This document shows, in pieces, positions 37,142 through 47,544 of a stretch of DNA of 64,000 nt. The stretch lies in the NCBI RefSeq assembly GCF_001420995.1, contig NZ_CP012184.1:3146501-3210500 (forward strand), in the 5' to 3' direction. Origin of the DNA: Pseudonocardia sp. EC080619-01. Its GTDB lineage: Bacteria; Actinomycetota; Actinomycetes; Mycobacteriales; Pseudonocardiaceae. Every line of letters starts with the position of its first letter. Within the stretch, counting starts at the first letter, position 1. The notes below the pieces were generated by a model that ran no database searches, was not told the origin of the DNA, and was given only the letters and a program-made list of their open reading frames with translations. A program made the translations under genes and the position numbers.

Positions 37142-37950
37142 TGCTGCTCTGCATCGACGTCGGGAACACCGACGTCTCGCTCGGGCTCTACCCCGAGCCG
37201 GAGCCGGGGACGGACCCGTCGTCGCTGTCGCCGGAGCCGGAACGGCGGTGGCGGATGCGCACCGACACCCGCGCCACCGCCGACGAGCTCGACCTGATGA
37301 TCACCGGGATGCTCGGCAAGCACTTCGCCGGGGTCGACGCCGTCGTGGCCCTGTCCACCGTGCCCGGCCCGTCCCGCGAGCTGCGCACCCTGCTGGCCCG
37401 CTGGTCGGACCGGATGCGGGCGCTCGTCGTCGGGCCGGGGGTGCGCACCGGGGTGCCGCTGCTGGTCGACCACCCGCGCGAGGTCGGTGCGGACCGGGTG
37501 GTGAACAGTCTGGCGGCGCACCACCTGTTCGGTACCGCGTGCATCTGCGTCGACCTGGGCACCTGCACCAACGTCGACGTCGTCTCCGCGCGCGGGGAGT
37601 TCCTCGGCGGGGCGCTCGCACCGGGGATCGACATCGCGATGCAGGCGCTCGCCGAGCGGGCGTCGTCGCTGCGGCCGGTGGATCTCGTCGAGCCGCGGTC
37701 GGTGATCGGCCGGACGACGGTCGAGGCCGTCCAGGCGGGGGTGCTCTACGGCGCCGCCGGCCAGGTCGACGGCCTGGTGCGGCGGATCCTCGCCGAGCTC
37801 GGCGCCGACGTCGGGCCGGTCACCGTCGCCGTCACCGGGGGGCTCGCGGAGCTCGTGTACGGCCGGGCGGACACGGTCACCCACCACGTGCCGGACCTGA
37901 CGCTGCACGGGCTCCGTCTGACCCACCTGCGCCACCACCGGCCGCGCTGA
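37141..37950 (+). CDS. coaX: Type III pantothenate kinase
   Basis: A 269-residue ASKHA-fold kinase making 4'-phosphopantothenate, the first committed step to coenzyme A. The phosphate-1 loop LLCIDVGNTDVSLGLY, HPREVGADRVVN, VDLGTCTNVDVVSARGEFLGGALAPG and YGAAGQVDGLVRRI are all present. The GTCTN variant replaces the more usual GTST/GTAT. GTG 37141 shares a base with the panD stop. With panC and panD it forms a compact CoA precursor cluster. Confidence 0.94.
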   Translation: MLLCIDVGNTDVSLGLYPEPEPGTDPSSLSPEPERRWRMRTDTRATADELDLMITGMLGKHFAGVDAVVALSTVPGPSRELRTLLARWSDRMRALVVGPGVRTGVPLLVDHPREVGADRVVNSLAAHHLFGTACICVDLGTCTNVDVVSARGEFLGGALAPGIDIAMQALAERASSLRPVDLVEPRSVIGRTTVEAVQAGVLYGAAGQVDGLVRRILAELGADVGPVTVAVTGGLAELVYGRADTVTHHVPDLTLHGLRLTHLRHHRPR

Positions 37951-37996
37951 GGCCGCCACGACCGACCCACCGGCGTCCGGCCCGGGGCCGCGTCGA

Positions 37997-38002
37997 TAGC
38001 CT
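37997..38002 (+). promoter_or_regulatory. -10 box TAGCCT, probable leaderless start for lysS
   Basis: TAGCCT is followed by 8 nt and GTG 38011, with no ribosome binding site between. Confidence 0.5.
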
Positions 38003-38010
38003 GACCTGCC

Positions 38011-39525
38011 GTGAACACTCCCGGCACGCCCACCGACCCCGGACCCGAGGCAGACCTGCCCGAGCAGATGCGGGTGCGCCGGGCCAAGCGCGCGGAGCTG
38101 CTGGCCGCCGGCACCGAGCCGTACCCGGTCGAGGTCGCCCGCACGCACACCCTGCGCCAGGTCCGTGACGCCCACCCGGACCTGCCCCCGGACACCGCGA
38201 CCGGCGAGAAGGTCGCCGTCGCCGGCCGGGTGATCTTCGTGCGGAACACCGGCAAGCTCTGCTTCGCCACGCTGCGCGAGGGCGACGGCACCGAGCTGCA
38301 GGCGATGCTCTCGCTGGACCGGGTCGGCGCCGAGGAGCTGGCGCGCTGGAAGTCCGTGGTCGATCTCGGGGACTTCGTCCTCGTGCGCGGTGAAGTGATC
38401 ACCTCGCGGCGGGGCGAGCTCTCCGTCCAGGCCGACGAGTGGTCGATCGCGTCCAAGTCGGTCCGGCCGCTGCCGACCGCGCACAAGGAGCTCTCCGAGG
38501 AGAACCGGGTCCGGCAGCGCTACGTGGACCTGATCCTGCGCCCGCAGGCCCGTGAGACCGTCCGCGCCCGCTCCACGGTGCTGCGCACCGTGCGCGAGGC
38601 CCTGACCGACCTCGACTTCGTCGAGGTCGAGACGCCGATGCTGCAGCTGCTGCACGGCGGGGCCACCGCGCGCCCGTTCGTCACGCACGCGAACGCGCTC
38701 GGCTCCGATCTGTACCTGCGGATCGCCCCCGAGCTGTTCCTGAAGCGTTGCGTGGTGGGCGGCATCGAGAGGGTCTTCGAGCTGAACCGGGTGTTCCGGA
38801 ACGAGGGCATCGACTCCACGCATTCGCCCGAGTTCGCGATGCTCGAGGCCTACCAGGCGTACGCGACCTATGACGACATGGCCGTCCTGACCCGCGACCT
38901 GATCCAGTCCGCGGCGCGGTCGCTGTTCGGCTCGACCACCGTCCGGCACCAGGACGGCACGGAGCACGATCTCGGCGGGGAGTGGCGGTCGGTCACGATC
39001 TACGGGTCGGTGTCCGAGGCCGTCGGGCAGGATGTGACACCCGACACCGATCTCGGCGTTGTGCAGGAGATCGCGGCGAAGCACGATGTCGACGTCACCG
39101 AATACCCGACGCTGGCCCAGATCGTGCTGGAGCTGTTCGAGAAGCTCGTCGAGCACACCTTGATCGAGCCGACCTTCGTCCGTGACTTCCCGGTCGAGGT
39201 GCGGCCGCTGACCCGGGCCCACCGGGACGACCCGCGACTGTCGGAGTCCTGGGACCTCATCGTGTTCGGGGTGGAGCTCGCGACCGCCTACTCGGAGCTC
39301 GTCGACCCCGTGGAGCAGCGGGAACGCCTCCACGCGCAGTCCGTGAAGGCCGCGGCGGGCGACCCGGAGGCCATGCAGCTCGACGAGGACTTCCTCCGGG
39401 CGATGGAGTACGGGATGCCGCCCACCGGCGGGATGGGGATGGGTGTCGACCGCCTGTTGATGACGCTCACCGGGCTCGGCATCCGGGAGACGATCCTGTT
39501 CCCGCTCGTGCGCGGGGAGTCGTAG
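38011..39525 (+). CDS. lysS: Lysine--tRNA ligase (class II)
   Basis: A 504-residue synthetase charging tRNA-Lys. An N-terminal OB-fold anticodon domain ([21 protein letters not shown]) precedes the class II core: [17 protein letters not shown] (motif 1 region), [20 protein letters not shown] (motif 2) and [15 protein letters not shown] (motif 3). GTG 38011 is the start. It is followed by a strong hairpin. Position next to lsr2 and clpC is the conserved actinobacterial order. Confidence 0.96.
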   Translation: MNTPGTPTDPGPEADLPEQMRVRRAKRAELLAAGTEPYPVEVARTHTLRQVRDAHPDLPPDTATGEKVAVAGRVIFVRNTGKLCFATLREGDGTELQAMLSLDRVGAEELARWKSVVDLGDFVLVRGEVITSRRGELSVQADEWSIASKSVRPLPTAHKELSEENRVRQRYVDLILRPQARETVRARSTVLRTVREALTDLDFVEVETPMLQLLHGGATARPFVTHANALGSDLYLRIAPELFLKRCVVGGIERVFELNRVFRNEGIDSTHSPEFAMLEAYQAYATYDDMAVLTRDLIQSAARSLFGSTTVRHQDGTEHDLGGEWRSVTIYGSVSEAVGQDVTPDTDLGVVQEIAAKHDVDVTEYPTLAQIVLELFEKLVEHTLIEPTFVRDFPVEVRPLTRAHRDDPRLSESWDLIVFGVELATAYSELVDPVEQRERLHAQSVKAAAGDPEAMQLDEDFLRAMEYGMPPTGGMGMGVDRLLMTLTGLGIRETILFPLVRGES

Positions 39526-39540
39526 CCGCCCGAAATGCAC

Positions 39541-39577
39541 CGGCCCCCCTGGTCGCGGACCGCGACCAGGGGGGCCG
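39541..39577 (+). terminator. Strong hairpin after lysS
   Basis: Two perfectly complementary 17-nt arms (39541-39557, 39561-39577) surround a 3-nt loop, starting 16 nt after the lysS stop codon. Confidence 0.8.
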
Positions 39578-39660
39578 ACGTGTATCCGGGCCCGAACGAG
39601 TGGTATTCGGGTACCTTTCTCTCATTCGTGGCCGCCCTCGCTCGACGCGGCGAACATTTC

Positions 39661-39671
39661 TCGGTTAGTCT
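39661..39671 (+). promoter_or_regulatory. Candidate lsr2 promoter in AT-richer leader
   Basis: TTAGTCT (39665-39671) in the relatively AT-rich stretch 39580-39700 is a -10 candidate for lsr2, giving a leader of about 120 nt. The AT bias would let Lsr2 bind its own promoter, as xenogeneic silencers often do. Confidence 0.35.
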
Positions 39672-39800
39672 TCGAATCGAGTCGGTTCCGGTGATCCGCG
39701 TGGCCTCACCATTGCGTCCGGGTATTGCTCCCTTTCGAGCAGCTGCCTGCCGGACCGGTTCGCCAGCAAACGTATCCGGTGATTCAGGGAGGCTGCGACG

Positions 39801-40145
39801 ATGGCGCAGATCAAGGAGGTCCGGCTCGTCGACGATCTGTCCGGCGACGCCGCGGACGAAACGATCGAGTTCGGGCTCGACGGCCGCAACTACGAGATCG
39901 ACCTGACGGACGACAACGCGAAGAAGCTGCGGGACGTGCTCGCCGACTACGTCGCCGCGGCCCGCCGCGCGGCCGGTCCGGCCGCCCGTCGCCGTGGTGC
40001 GTCGAACGCGGCCGCCCGCCGTCCGTCGGTGGACCGTGAGCAGAACCAGGCGATCCGCGAGTGGGCCCGCAAGCGCGGGATGAAGGTCTCCGACCGCGGC
40101 CGCATCCCGGCCGAGGTCCTCGAGGCCTACCACCAGGAGAACTAA
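39801..40145 (+). CDS. lsr2: Lsr2 nucleoid-associated protein
   Basis: A 114-residue H-NS-like protein that bridges AT-rich DNA and silences acquired genes. The N-terminal dimerisation domain ([23 protein letters not shown]) and the C-terminal DNA-binding domain ([20 protein letters not shown]) are intact, with the RGR minor-groove hook at 99-101. A basic Ala/Arg linker joins them. It has its own promoter region after the lysS terminator. Confidence 0.97.
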   Translation: MAQIKEVRLVDDLSGDAADETIEFGLDGRNYEIDLTDDNAKKLRDVLADYVAAARRAAGPAARRRGASNAAARRPSVDREQNQAIREWARKRGMKVSDRGRIPAEVLEAYHQEN

Positions 40146-40224
40146 GGGTCACCTCACCCGGGAGGCGGTGGAGGGGTAGCGTGGCCGGGGCCCCTTCCCC
40201 CATCCGCTCCCGGGAGGTGCCGTC

Positions 40225-41051
40225 ATGGCCCGCCGTGTCACCGAACTCGAGGTTCTCCGCACCGAACGCCTGAGCCCGCACATGGTGCGTGTCGTCGCCG
40301 GTGGCGACGGGCTGGCCGGGTTCCCGGACACCGAGCACACCGACCGCTACGTCAAGCTCCTGTTCCCGCTGCCCGGTGTCGAGTACCCGGATCCGTTCGA
40401 CATGGACCGGGTGCACGCCGAGTACCCCCGCGACCAGTGGCCGGTCCAGCGCACCTACACGGTCCGCTCGCTCGACCACGGTGCCGGCGAGCTCGTCATC
40501 GACTTCGTGCACCACGGCGACACCGGCCTCGCGGGGCCGTGGGCCGCCGCCGCCCGTCCCGGCGACCGGTTGCGGATGGTCGGACCCGGCGGCGCCTACG
40601 TGCCCGACCCGGAGGCCGATTGGCACCTGCTGGTCGGGGACGAGGCCGCGCTGCCCGCGGTGTGTGCCGCGCTCGAGCGCGTCCCCGCGGCCGGCCCGTC
40701 GTCGCCGTGCTCCAGGTCGACGGGCCCGAGGACGAGCTGAAGCTGCCCGGCGATGGCGATCTCACGGTGCACTGGCTGTACCGGTCCGACGCCGGCGGCG
40801 ACCCCGACAGCACCCAGCTCCCCGACGCCGTCCGCGCGCTCGGCTTCCGGGAGGGGCGGGTACACGCGTTCGTGCACGGCGAGGCGATCGCCGTCCGCGA
40901 ACTCCGCAGGCACCTCGGCCGCGAGCGTGGCGTCGCGAAGGAGGACCTCTCGGTCTCCGGGTACTGGCGCCGTGGCCGCGACGAGGAGGGCTTCCGCGAG
41001 TTCAAGCAGGCCGAACGCGTGCGCGAGGAGTCCGAGCAGCAGACCGGCTGA
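40225..41051 (+). pseudogene. Siderophore-interacting protein, probable 1-nt frameshift
   Basis: Two overlapping frames together encode one FAD-dependent siderophore-interacting protein, which would reduce ferric siderophore to release iron. The first frame (from ATG 40225) gives the flavin domain (RYVKLLFPLPG, RTYTVRSLDHGAGELVIDFV, GPGGAYVPDPEADWHLLVGDE) and then runs into PSSPCSRSTGPRTS and a stop at 40740. The second frame continues the family sequence from RPVVAVLQVDGPEDELKLPGD to SGYWRRGRDEEGFREFK, ending at 41051. One missing base near 40688-40693 (GCGGCC where GCGGGCC would keep frame) explains it. The total length is 827 bp, one short of 276 codons. A sequencing error or a recent loss are both possible. 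Confidence 0.85.
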
Positions 41052-41159
41052 GCCGGCGGGGAACACCTCCGGTGTAGGCCGCGTTACGGACGGAACGTCC
41101 CACGGTGGCCGTCAGGTGGAGGCGCCGGGCCCCCTCGGACCGATACAGTGGTATGAGGT

Positions 41160-41177
41160 CCGCCCCGCGAGGGGCGG
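41160..41177. promoter_or_regulatory. Hairpin in the clpC leader
   Basis: CCGCCCC-GCGA-GGGGCGG lies about 105 bp before the clpC start and just after a -10-like TACAGT (41144-41149). It may fold at the 5' end of the clpC mRNA. I see no HspR or CtsR-type operator in the 231-bp upstream region. Confidence 0.3.
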
Positions 41178-41282
41178 TCCGGCGCAGTGTCACGCGAGGC
41201 GCAGTGTCGGACCCGGTCCGCCGGGAACGGACGGAGATGCTGGTCGCGCCGTACGTGAGGCGCAGCAGGCAAGGAGTGCGAA

Positions 41283-43829
41283 TTGTTCGAGAGGTTCACC
41301 GACCGAGCACGACGTGTTGTCGTCCTGGCCCAAGAAGAGGCCCGGATGCTCAACCACAACTACATCGGGACCGAGCACATCCTCCTTGGCCTGATCCACG
41401 AGGGTGAGGGTGTCGCCGCGAAGGCACTCGAGTCCCTCGGTATCGCTCTGGAGGGCGTGCGCCAGCAGGTCGAGGAGATCATCGGCCAGGGCCAGCAGGC
41501 CCCGTCGGGTCACATCCCCTTCACCCCGCGGGCGAAGAAGGTCCTCGAGCTGTCGTTGCGCGAGGCGCTGCAGCTCGGCCACAACTACATCGGGACCGAG
41601 CACATCCTGCTCGGCCTGATCCGCGAGGGCGAGGGCGTCGCCGCCCAGGTCCTCGTCAAGCTGGGTGCCGACCTGAACCGGGTGCGCCAGCAGGTGCTGC
41701 AGCTGCTCTCCGGCTACCAGGGCAAGGAGCCCCAGGAGTCCGGCACGGGCGGTCGCGGCGAGGGCACGCCGTCGTCGTCGCTGGTGCTGGACCAGTTCGG
41801 TCGCAACCTCACCCAGCAGGCCCGCGAGGGCAAGCTGGACCCGGTCATCGGCCGGGAGAAGGAGATCGAGCGGATCATGCAGGTCCTCTCCCGGAGGACC
41901 AAGAACAACCCGGTCCTGATCGGTGAGGCCGGCGTCGGCAAGACCGCCGCCGTCGAGGGCCTGGGCCAGGCGATCGTCAAGGGCGAGGTCCCGGAGACGC
42001 TGAAGGACAAGCAGCTCTACACCCTCGACCTCGGCTCGCTGGTCGCCGGCTCCCGCTACCGCGGTGACTTCGAGGAGCGCCTCAAGAAGGTGCTCAAGGA
42101 GATCCGCACCCGCGGCGACATCATCCTGTTCATCGACGAGATCCACACCCTGGTCGGTGCGGGTGCGGCCGAGGGCGCGATCGACGCCGCGTCGATCCTG
42201 AAGCCGATGCTGGCCCGTGGTGAGCTGCAGACGATCGGGGCGACCACGCTCGACGAGTACCGCAAGTACGTCGAGAAGGACCCGGCCCTGGAGCGCCGCT
42301 TCCAGCCGATCCAGGTGTCCGAGCCGTCGGTCACGCACACCATCGAGATCCTCAAGGGCCTGCGCGACCGGTACGAGGCACACCACCGCGTCACGATCAC
42401 CGACGACGCGCTGTCCTCGGCCGCGACGCTGGCCGACCGCTACATCAACGACCGCTTCCTGCCGGACAAGGCGATCGACCTGATCGACGAGGCCGGCGCC
42501 CGGATGCGCATCCGCCGGATGACCGCTCCGCCGGACCTGCGGGAGTTCGACGAGAAGATCGCGAACGTCCGCCGGGACAAGGAGTCGGCGATCGACGCGC
42601 AGGACTTCGAGCGGGCCGCGCACCTGCGCGACCAGGAGAAGACCCTGCTCGGCGAGAAGGCCGAGCGCGAGAAGCAGTGGAAGTCGGGCGACCTCGACGT
42701 CGTCGCCGAGGTCGACTCGGAGCAGATCGCCGAGGTCCTGGGCAACTGGACCGGCATCCCGGTCTTCAAGCTGACCGAGGAGGAGACCACCCGGCTGCTG
42801 CGCATGGAGGACGAGCTCCACAAGCGCATCATCGGCCAGGAGGACGCGGTCAAGTCGGTCTCGCAGGCCATCCGGCGTACCCGGGCCGGCCTGAAGGACC
42901 CGAAGCGCCCGTCCGGCTCGTTCATCTTCGCCGGCCCGTCCGGTGTCGGTAAGACGGAGCTGTCCAAGGCGCTCGCGAACTTCCTGTTCGGCGAGGACGA
43001 CGCGCTCATCCAGATCGACATGGGTGAGTTCCACGACCGCTACACCGCCTCGCGGCTGTTCGGTGCCCCTCCCGGGTACGTCGGCTACGAGGAGGGCGGC
43101 CAGCTCACCGAGAAGGTGCGGCGCAAGCCGTTCTCGGTCGTGCTGTTCGACGAGATCGAGAAGGCGCACCAGGAGATCTACAACACCCTCCTGCAGGTGC
43201 TCGAGGACGGCCGTCTCACCGACGGCCAGGGTCGCGTGGTCGACTTCAAGAACACCGTGCTGATCTTCACCTCGAACCTGGGTACCCAGGACATCTCGAA
43301 GGCCGTGGGTCTGGGCTTCTCGTCCGGGAACGACGAGGCGTCGAACTACGAGCGGATGAAGACGAAGGTCAACGACGAGCTGAAGAAGCACTTCCGCCCG
43401 GAGTTCCTCAACCGCATCGACGACATCATCGTCTTCCACCAGCTCAACCAGGACCAGATCATCGAGATGGTCGACCTGATGATCGGGCGCGTGGAGAAGC
43501 AGCTGGCCAACAAGGACATGGCCATCGAGCTCACCGAGCGGTCCAAGAAGCTCCTGGCCCGCCGCGGGTTCGACCCGGTCCTCGGCGCCCGGCCGCTGCG
43601 CCGGACGATCCAGCGGGAGATCGAGGACCAGCTGTCGGAGAAGATCCTCTTCGGCGAGCTCGAGGGCGGCCAGATCGTGCTGGTCGACGTCGAAGGGCTC
43701 GACGAGGACGCTCCGGAGGACTCGAAGGCCTACGACGACAAGGCGCACTTCACCTTCCGCGGCGAGCGCAAGCCCGCCGAGCCGGTGCCGGACACCCCGC
43801 CGGCCGCCCTCACGGGTGGCGACGAGTGA
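41283..43829 (+). CDS. clpC: ClpC-family ATP-dependent chaperone/unfoldase
   Basis: An 848-residue AAA+ unfoldase feeding substrates to ClpP. It has two N-terminal Clp repeats ([19 protein letters not shown] and a near copy), Walker A of D1 (GEAGVGKTA, from 214) and a UVR-containing middle domain. Walker A of D2 (GPSGVGKTE, from 551) and the C-terminal D2-small domain follow. TTG 41283 with AAGGAGTG upstream is the start. A strong hairpin follows the stop. It is the ortholog of mycobacterial ClpC1, essential there and an antibiotic target. Confidence 0.97.
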   Translation: MFERFTDRARRVVVLAQEEARMLNHNYIGTEHILLGLIHEGEGVAAKALESLGIALEGVRQQVEEIIGQGQQAPSGHIPFTPRAKKVLELSLREALQLGHNYIGTEHILLGLIREGEGVAAQVLVKLGADLNRVRQQVLQLLSGYQGKEPQESGTGGRGEGTPSSSLVLDQFGRNLTQQAREGKLDPVIGREKEIERIMQVLSRRTKNNPVLIGEAGVGKTAAVEGLGQAIVKGEVPETLKDKQLYTLDLGSLVAGSRYRGDFEERLKKVLKEIRTRGDIILFIDEIHTLVGAGAAEGAIDAASILKPMLARGELQTIGATTLDEYRKYVEKDPALERRFQPIQVSEPSVTHTIEILKGLRDRYEAHHRVTITDDALSSAATLADRYINDRFLPDKAIDLIDEAGARMRIRRMTAPPDLREFDEKIANVRRDKESAIDAQDFERAAHLRDQEKTLLGEKAEREKQWKSGDLDVVAEVDSEQIAEVLGNWTGIPVFKLTEEETTRLLRMEDELHKRIIGQEDAVKSVSQAIRRTRAGLKDPKRPSGSFIFAGPSGVGKTELSKALANFLFGEDDALIQIDMGEFHDRYTASRLFGAPPGYVGYEEGGQLTEKVRRKPFSVVLFDEIEKAHQEIYNTLLQVLEDGRLTDGQGRVVDFKNTVLIFTSNLGTQDISKAVGLGFSSGNDEASNYERMKTKVNDELKKHFRPEFLNRIDDIIVFHQLNQDQIIEMVDLMIGRVEKQLANKDMAIELTERSKKLLARRGFDPVLGARPLRRTIQREIEDQLSEKILFGELEGGQIVLVDVEGLDEDAPEDSKAYDDKAHFTFRGERKPAEPVPDTPPAALTGGDE

Positions 43830-43860
43830 CCGACGGGTGACCTAGGCGTCGTACCCTCAC

Positions 43861-43895
43861 CGAACGCCCGGCCGGGACTCCCGGCCGGGCGTTCG
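43861..43895 (+). terminator. Strong hairpin after clpC
   Basis: Two perfect 16-nt arms (43861-43876 and 43880-43895) surround a 3-nt loop between clpC and the convergent GAF regulator gene. Confidence 0.8.
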
Positions 43896-43907
43896 GCGTT
43901 CCCGGGG

Positions 43908-45317
43908 TCAGAGCTCGTCGTGCCGCGGGTCGTCGGCCGGGAGGGCGATGCGCAGGCGCCGGCGCACCTCGTCGTCCCCCTCGCCGGAGCGCAGCAGTGC
44001 CCACAGCGCGTCCGGGTCGCCCGAGCGCAGCACCGCGGACCGCGTCGAGACGAGCAGGTGCTCGCGCTCGGCCCGGACGGCGGGCGACTCCGAGGTCGGC
44101 AGGAGGGGGCCGCGGGCGGCCTCGGCGGCGGCGTCCCGGACGAGCCCGTCCCGCAACGCCTCCTGCAACCGCAGGAAGTCGGCGTCGACCCGCGCGGCGA
44201 GCCGGTACGGCTGGGTCCGGACGAGATCCTCCCCGACCTGCCTGCGCAGCCGGTGCATCTCGGCGCGGACCGTGATCGGGCGCCCGTCGTCGCCGTAGAG
44301 TGCGACGGCGAGCTGCTCGGCGGTCATCCCCTCCGGACGGAGGGCCAGCAGGGTGAGGACCTCGGCATGCCGCAGGCCGAGCCGGACGGGACGGCCGTCG
44401 CGGTGCACCACCGGGGTGCGGGCCCCGAGGAACGGCAGGGTCAGCGCCGGCCGCACGGGCTCCTCCGCGGAGGGGACCCGCAGCAGCCAGCCCTCGCCGA
44501 GCGGTTCGACGAATCCCTCCACGCCGCCGTCGAGCAGCACCCGGTCGCCCCGTTCGGGCAGCGCGATCCGTTCCGGGACGCGGGCCGACGGCGTCGCCGC
44601 CAGCACCCGTCCGTGCGGTGAGAGCAGCGCGCCCGGGGTGGCCCCGAGCCGGGCGAGATGGGGCAGGTTGGTGTCGCGCAGCCGTCGGTCACGACGCTCG
44701 GTCAGTGCCGCGAGCCGGTGCTCCGCGAGCCGGGCGGCCGCGGTGACCAGGGACAGCGTCATCGGGTGGAAGGTCTCCTCCGGCCCCGTGACGTCGACGA
44801 CGCCGATCTGCCGCCCGGTCTCCGGGTCGTGCACGGGCGCGGCCGCACACGTCCACGGGTGGTAGGCGCTGACCAGGTGCTCGGCCGAGTGGATCCGGAC
44901 CGGCCGGTCGTCGGACAGCGCGGTCCCCATCGCGTTGGTGCCGATCGTGTCCTCGCTCCACCGGGTGCCCTCGACGAGCTCGACCCGCTCGGCGCGGCGC
45001 AGCACGTCGCGTGCGCCCTCCCGCCAGAGGATGTGGCCGCGCTCGTCGGTCACGATCATCATGTGCCGGGACTGCTCGGCCGCCTCGACGAGCGTGTCCC
45101 GCAGCACCGGCAGCGTCGGTGCGAGCGGGTGCCCGGCGCGCAGCTCGGCGATCTCGCCGGGGTCGTAGGTGTGCCGGGGCCGCGCCCGTTCCGGGTCGAC
45201 GGCGGCGGCGAGCGACCGTGACCACGACTCGCGGATCTCCGGGCGCACCCCGGGGCCGGGCGCGCCGCTGAGCGCGGCGTCCCGCGCGCGCTCCAGGCCG
45301 GCTCGCAGTGTGGTCAC
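43908..45317 (-). CDS. GAF-domain transcriptional regulator of the adjacent aldehyde dehydrogenase
   Basis: A protein of about 469 residues resembling the sensory half of AcoR-type regulators but without the AAA+ sigma-54 domain. It contains [10 protein letters not shown], a GAF-like segment ([50 protein letters not shown]) and a C-terminal helix-rich region with [20 protein letters not shown] that looks like a winged helix. GTG 45317 has AAGGTGAG upstream; GTG 45326 is in frame but lacks it. It is divergent from the aldehyde dehydrogenase gene and probably activates it in response to an alcohol or aldehyde. Confidence 0.85.
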   Translation of the reverse strand: MTTLRAGLERARDAALSGAPGPGVRPEIRESWSRSLAAAVDPERARPRHTYDPGEIAELRAGHPLAPTLPVLRDTLVEAAEQSRHMMIVTDERGHILWREGARDVLRRAERVELVEGTRWSEDTIGTNAMGTALSDDRPVRIHSAEHLVSAYHPWTCAAAPVHDPETGRQIGVVDVTGPEETFHPMTLSLVTAAARLAEHRLAALTERRDRRLRDTNLPHLARLGATPGALLSPHGRVLAATPSARVPERIALPERGDRVLLDGGVEGFVEPLGEGWLLRVPSAEEPVRPALTLPFLGARTPVVHRDGRPVRLGLRHAEVLTLLALRPEGMTAEQLAVALYGDDGRPITVRAEMHRLRRQVGEDLVRTQPYRLAARVDADFLRLQEALRDGLVRDAAAEAARGPLLPTSESPAVRAEREHLLVSTRSAVLRSGDPDALWALLRSGEGDDEVRRRLRIALPADDPRHDEL

Positions 45318-45331
45318 GGTACTCACCTTAC

Positions 45332-45349
45332 GGTTAGCCCAGGCTTACC
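45332..45349. promoter_or_regulatory. Imperfect palindrome near the GAF regulator start
   Basis: GGTTAGC-CCAG-GCTTACC is a 7-4-7 inverted repeat with one mismatch, 14 bp upstream of the regulator start. It could be its autoregulatory site. It loosely recalls a DtxR-type iron box but the spacing is wrong for one. Confidence 0.35.
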
Positions 45350-45373
45350 TGAATCGAAACCGCTGGATCGGCA

Positions 45374-45389
45374 CTGACCCTCGGGTCAG
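45374..45389. promoter_or_regulatory. Perfect palindrome in the divergent GAF regulator-aldehyde dehydrogenase region
   Basis: CTGACCC-TC-GGGTCAG is a 7-2-7 perfect repeat. Two direct repeats CGTGCAAC (45402-45409, 45413-45420) and two GCGTCACGC (45441-45449, 45457-45465) follow closer to the dehydrogenase. One of these sets may be the regulator binding site. Confidence 0.4.
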
Positions 45390-45510
45390 GTTCCGCATCT
45401 GCGTGCAACTCTCGTGCAACCCCCACCTTCCTAGTGTCGGGCGTCACGCGCAACGTGCGTCACGCACAGCGCTCGGTTCGACGAAGCACCCCATACGGGA
45501 AGGACCAACG

Positions 45511-47034
45511 ATGGCCATCTACGCCGCCCCGGGTCAGCCGGACAGCGTCGTCTCGTTCAAGCCTCGCTACGACCACTTCATCGGGGGCGAGTACGTCGCG
45601 CCGGCGAAGGGCCAGTACTTCGAGAACCCGACCCCGATCACGGGGCAGAACTTCACCGAGGTCGCCCGCGGCACCGCCGAGGACGTCGAGAAGGCTCTCG
45701 ACGCCGCGCACGGTGCGGCACCGGCCTGGGGCAAGACCTCGGTCACCGAGCGGGCCAACATCCTGAACAAGATGGCCGACCGCATCGAGGCCAACCTCGA
45801 GAAGGTCGCCATCGCCGAGTCGTGGGAGAACGGCAAGGCCTGCCGCGAGACCCTCGCCGCCGACATCCCGCTCGCGATCGACCACCTGCGCTACTTCGCC
45901 GGTGCGATCCGCGCGCAGGAGGGCTCGCTCTCCCAGATCGACGAGGACACGGTCGCCTACCACTTCCACGAGCCGCTGGGCGTGGTCGGCCAGATCATCC
46001 CGTGGAACTTCCCGATCCTCATGGCGATCTGGAAGCTGGCCCCGGCACTGGCCGCCGGCAACGCGGTCGTCCTGAAGCCGGCCGAGCAGACCCCGGCGTC
46101 GATCCACGTGCTGCTCGAGCTGGTCGCCGACCTGCTCCCGCCGGGCGTCCTGAACATCGTCAACGGCTTCGGCGTCGAGGCCGGCAAGCCGCTGGCGTCG
46201 AACAAGCGCATCTCGAAGATCGCCTTCACCGGTGAGACCACCACCGGCCGGCTGATCATGCAGTACGCGTCGGAGAACCTGATCCCCGTCACCCTGGAGC
46301 TGGGTGGCAAGAGCCCCAACGTCTTCTTCGACGACGTCGCGGCGCAGCAGGACGCGTTCTACGACAAGGCGCTCGAGGGCTTCACCATGTTCGCCCTCAA
46401 CCAGGGCGAGGTCTGCACCTGCCCGTCGCGTGCGCTGATCCAGGGTGGCATCTACCAGGACTTCCTGGAGCAGGCCGTCAAGCGGACCGAGCAGGTCAAG
46501 CAGGGCAACCCGCTCGACACCGACACGATGATCGGTGCGCAGGCGTCGAACGACCAGTTCGAGAAGATCCTGTCCTACATCGACATCGGCCGGCAGGAGG
46601 GCGCCAAGGTCCTCACCGGTGGCGAGAAGGCGGACCTGGGCGGCGACCTCTCCGGCGGCTACTACATCAAGCCGACCGTGTTCGAGGGCAACAACGCCAT
46701 GCGGATCTTCCAGGAGGAGATCTTCGGGCCGGTCGTGTCGGTCGCGAAGTTCACCGACTACGACGACGCCATGAAGATCGCCAACGACACGCTGTACGGC
46801 CTCGGCGCCGGCGTGTGGAGCCGCGACGCGGGTACCGCCTACCGCGCCGGCCGCGACATCCAGGCCGGCCGGGTGTGGGTGAACAACTACCACGCCTACC
46901 CGGCGCACGCGGCCTTCGGTGGCTACAAGCAGTCCGGCGTCGGCCGTGAGAACCACAAGATGATGCTGGACCACTACCAGCAGACGAAGAACGTCCTGCA
47001 GAGCTACTCGCAGAACGCCCAGGGCTTCTTCTGA
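45511..47034 (+). CDS. NAD-dependent (acet)aldehyde dehydrogenase, ExaC/AcoD-like
   Basis: A 507-residue aldehyde dehydrogenase oxidising aldehydes to acids. The cofactor and substrate signatures are [44 protein letters not shown] with general base E263, and [11 protein letters not shown] with nucleophile C302. [14 protein letters not shown] near the C-terminus is typical of the acetaldehyde-dehydrogenase II group. ATG 45511 has GGAAGGA upstream. It shares one base with the DUF779 gene behind it and is divergent from a GAF regulator; the trio is a recurring unit in actinobacteria and proteobacteria. Confidence 0.94.
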   Translation: MAIYAAPGQPDSVVSFKPRYDHFIGGEYVAPAKGQYFENPTPITGQNFTEVARGTAEDVEKALDAAHGAAPAWGKTSVTERANILNKMADRIEANLEKVAIAESWENGKACRETLAADIPLAIDHLRYFAGAIRAQEGSLSQIDEDTVAYHFHEPLGVVGQIIPWNFPILMAIWKLAPALAAGNAVVLKPAEQTPASIHVLLELVADLLPPGVLNIVNGFGVEAGKPLASNKRISKIAFTGETTTGRLIMQYASENLIPVTLELGGKSPNVFFDDVAAQQDAFYDKALEGFTMFALNQGEVCTCPSRALIQGGIYQDFLEQAVKRTEQVKQGNPLDTDTMIGAQASNDQFEKILSYIDIGRQEGAKVLTGGEKADLGGDLSGGYYIKPTVFEGNNAMRIFQEEIFGPVVSVAKFTDYDDAMKIANDTLYGLGAGVWSRDAGTAYRAGRDIQAGRVWVNNYHAYPAHAAFGGYKQSGVGRENHKMMLDHYQQTKNVLQSYSQNAQGFF

Positions 47035-47471
47035 TGGGTCGGCCGGACGGCGCCACCACTCCCGACCAGGCCCCGGAGGTCGCGGGGTCGGGGACGGAGC
47101 GGGTGGCGCTGACCCCGGCGGCCGCCGAGCTGCTGGTGAAGCTCACCGACCTGCACGGGCCGCTGATGTTCCATCAGTCCGGCGGCTGCTGCGACGGTAG
47201 CGCCCCGATGTGCTACCCGGACGGGGACTTCAAGCTGGGCAACTCGGACGTCCACCTGGGGGATCTCCGGGTGGAGGGCCTCGAGCGGCCCATCGGCTTC
47301 CACATGTCGGAGTCGCAGTTCCAGTACTGGAAGCACACCCACCTGACCGTCGACGTCGTGAAGGGACGGGGCAGCGGGTTCTCGGTCGAGGCGCCGGAGG
47401 GCGTCCGGTTCCTGATCCGCTCCCGGCTGTTCAGCGACGACGAATGGCGGGCACTCGAGAACCAGAGCTGA
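47034..47471 (+). CDS. DUF779 cysteine-containing protein linked to aldehyde dehydrogenase
   Basis: A 145-residue protein of the DUF779 family. The motif HQSGGCCDGSAPMCYPDGDF holds three conserved cysteines that could bind a metal or form a redox site. HMSESQFQYWKHTHLTVDVV and GFSVEAPEGVRFLIRSRLF follow. ATG 47034 overlaps the dehydrogenase stop by one base, so the two proteins are made together. The family has no established function; a role in assembly, activation or protection of the dehydrogenase is my inference. Confidence 0.9.
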   Translation: MGRPDGATTPDQAPEVAGSGTERVALTPAAAELLVKLTDLHGPLMFHQSGGCCDGSAPMCYPDGDFKLGNSDVHLGDLRVEGLERPIGFHMSESQFQYWKHTHLTVDVVKGRGSGFSVEAPEGVRFLIRSRLFSDDEWRALENQS

Positions 47472-47475
47472 CCAT

Positions 47476-47507
47476 CACGGGCCCGGGGACGCGTTCCCGG
47501 GCCCGTG
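47476..47507 (+). terminator. Hairpin after DUF779
   Basis: CACGGGCCCGGG (47476-47487) and CCCGGGCCCGTG (47496-47507) form a perfect 12-bp stem with an 8-nt loop, 4 nt after the stop codon. Confidence 0.7.
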
Positions 47508-47544
47508 GTGTGTCGGCACCGTGTCGTCACCAGGGAGGACACCG

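Noticed and set aside
37141..37950. GTCTN in CoaX as a broken active site.
   Set aside because: Actinobacterial type III kinases tolerate substitutions here and all other motifs are intact.
41190..43748. 852-codon open frame opposite clpC.
   Set aside because: Same cause as above: antisense shadow of a highly biased gene.
45332..45349. GGTTAGCCCAGGCTTACC as an IdeR/DtxR iron box.
   Set aside because: The half-sites are separated by too many bases and the match to the 19-bp consensus is poor; kept only as a palindrome.
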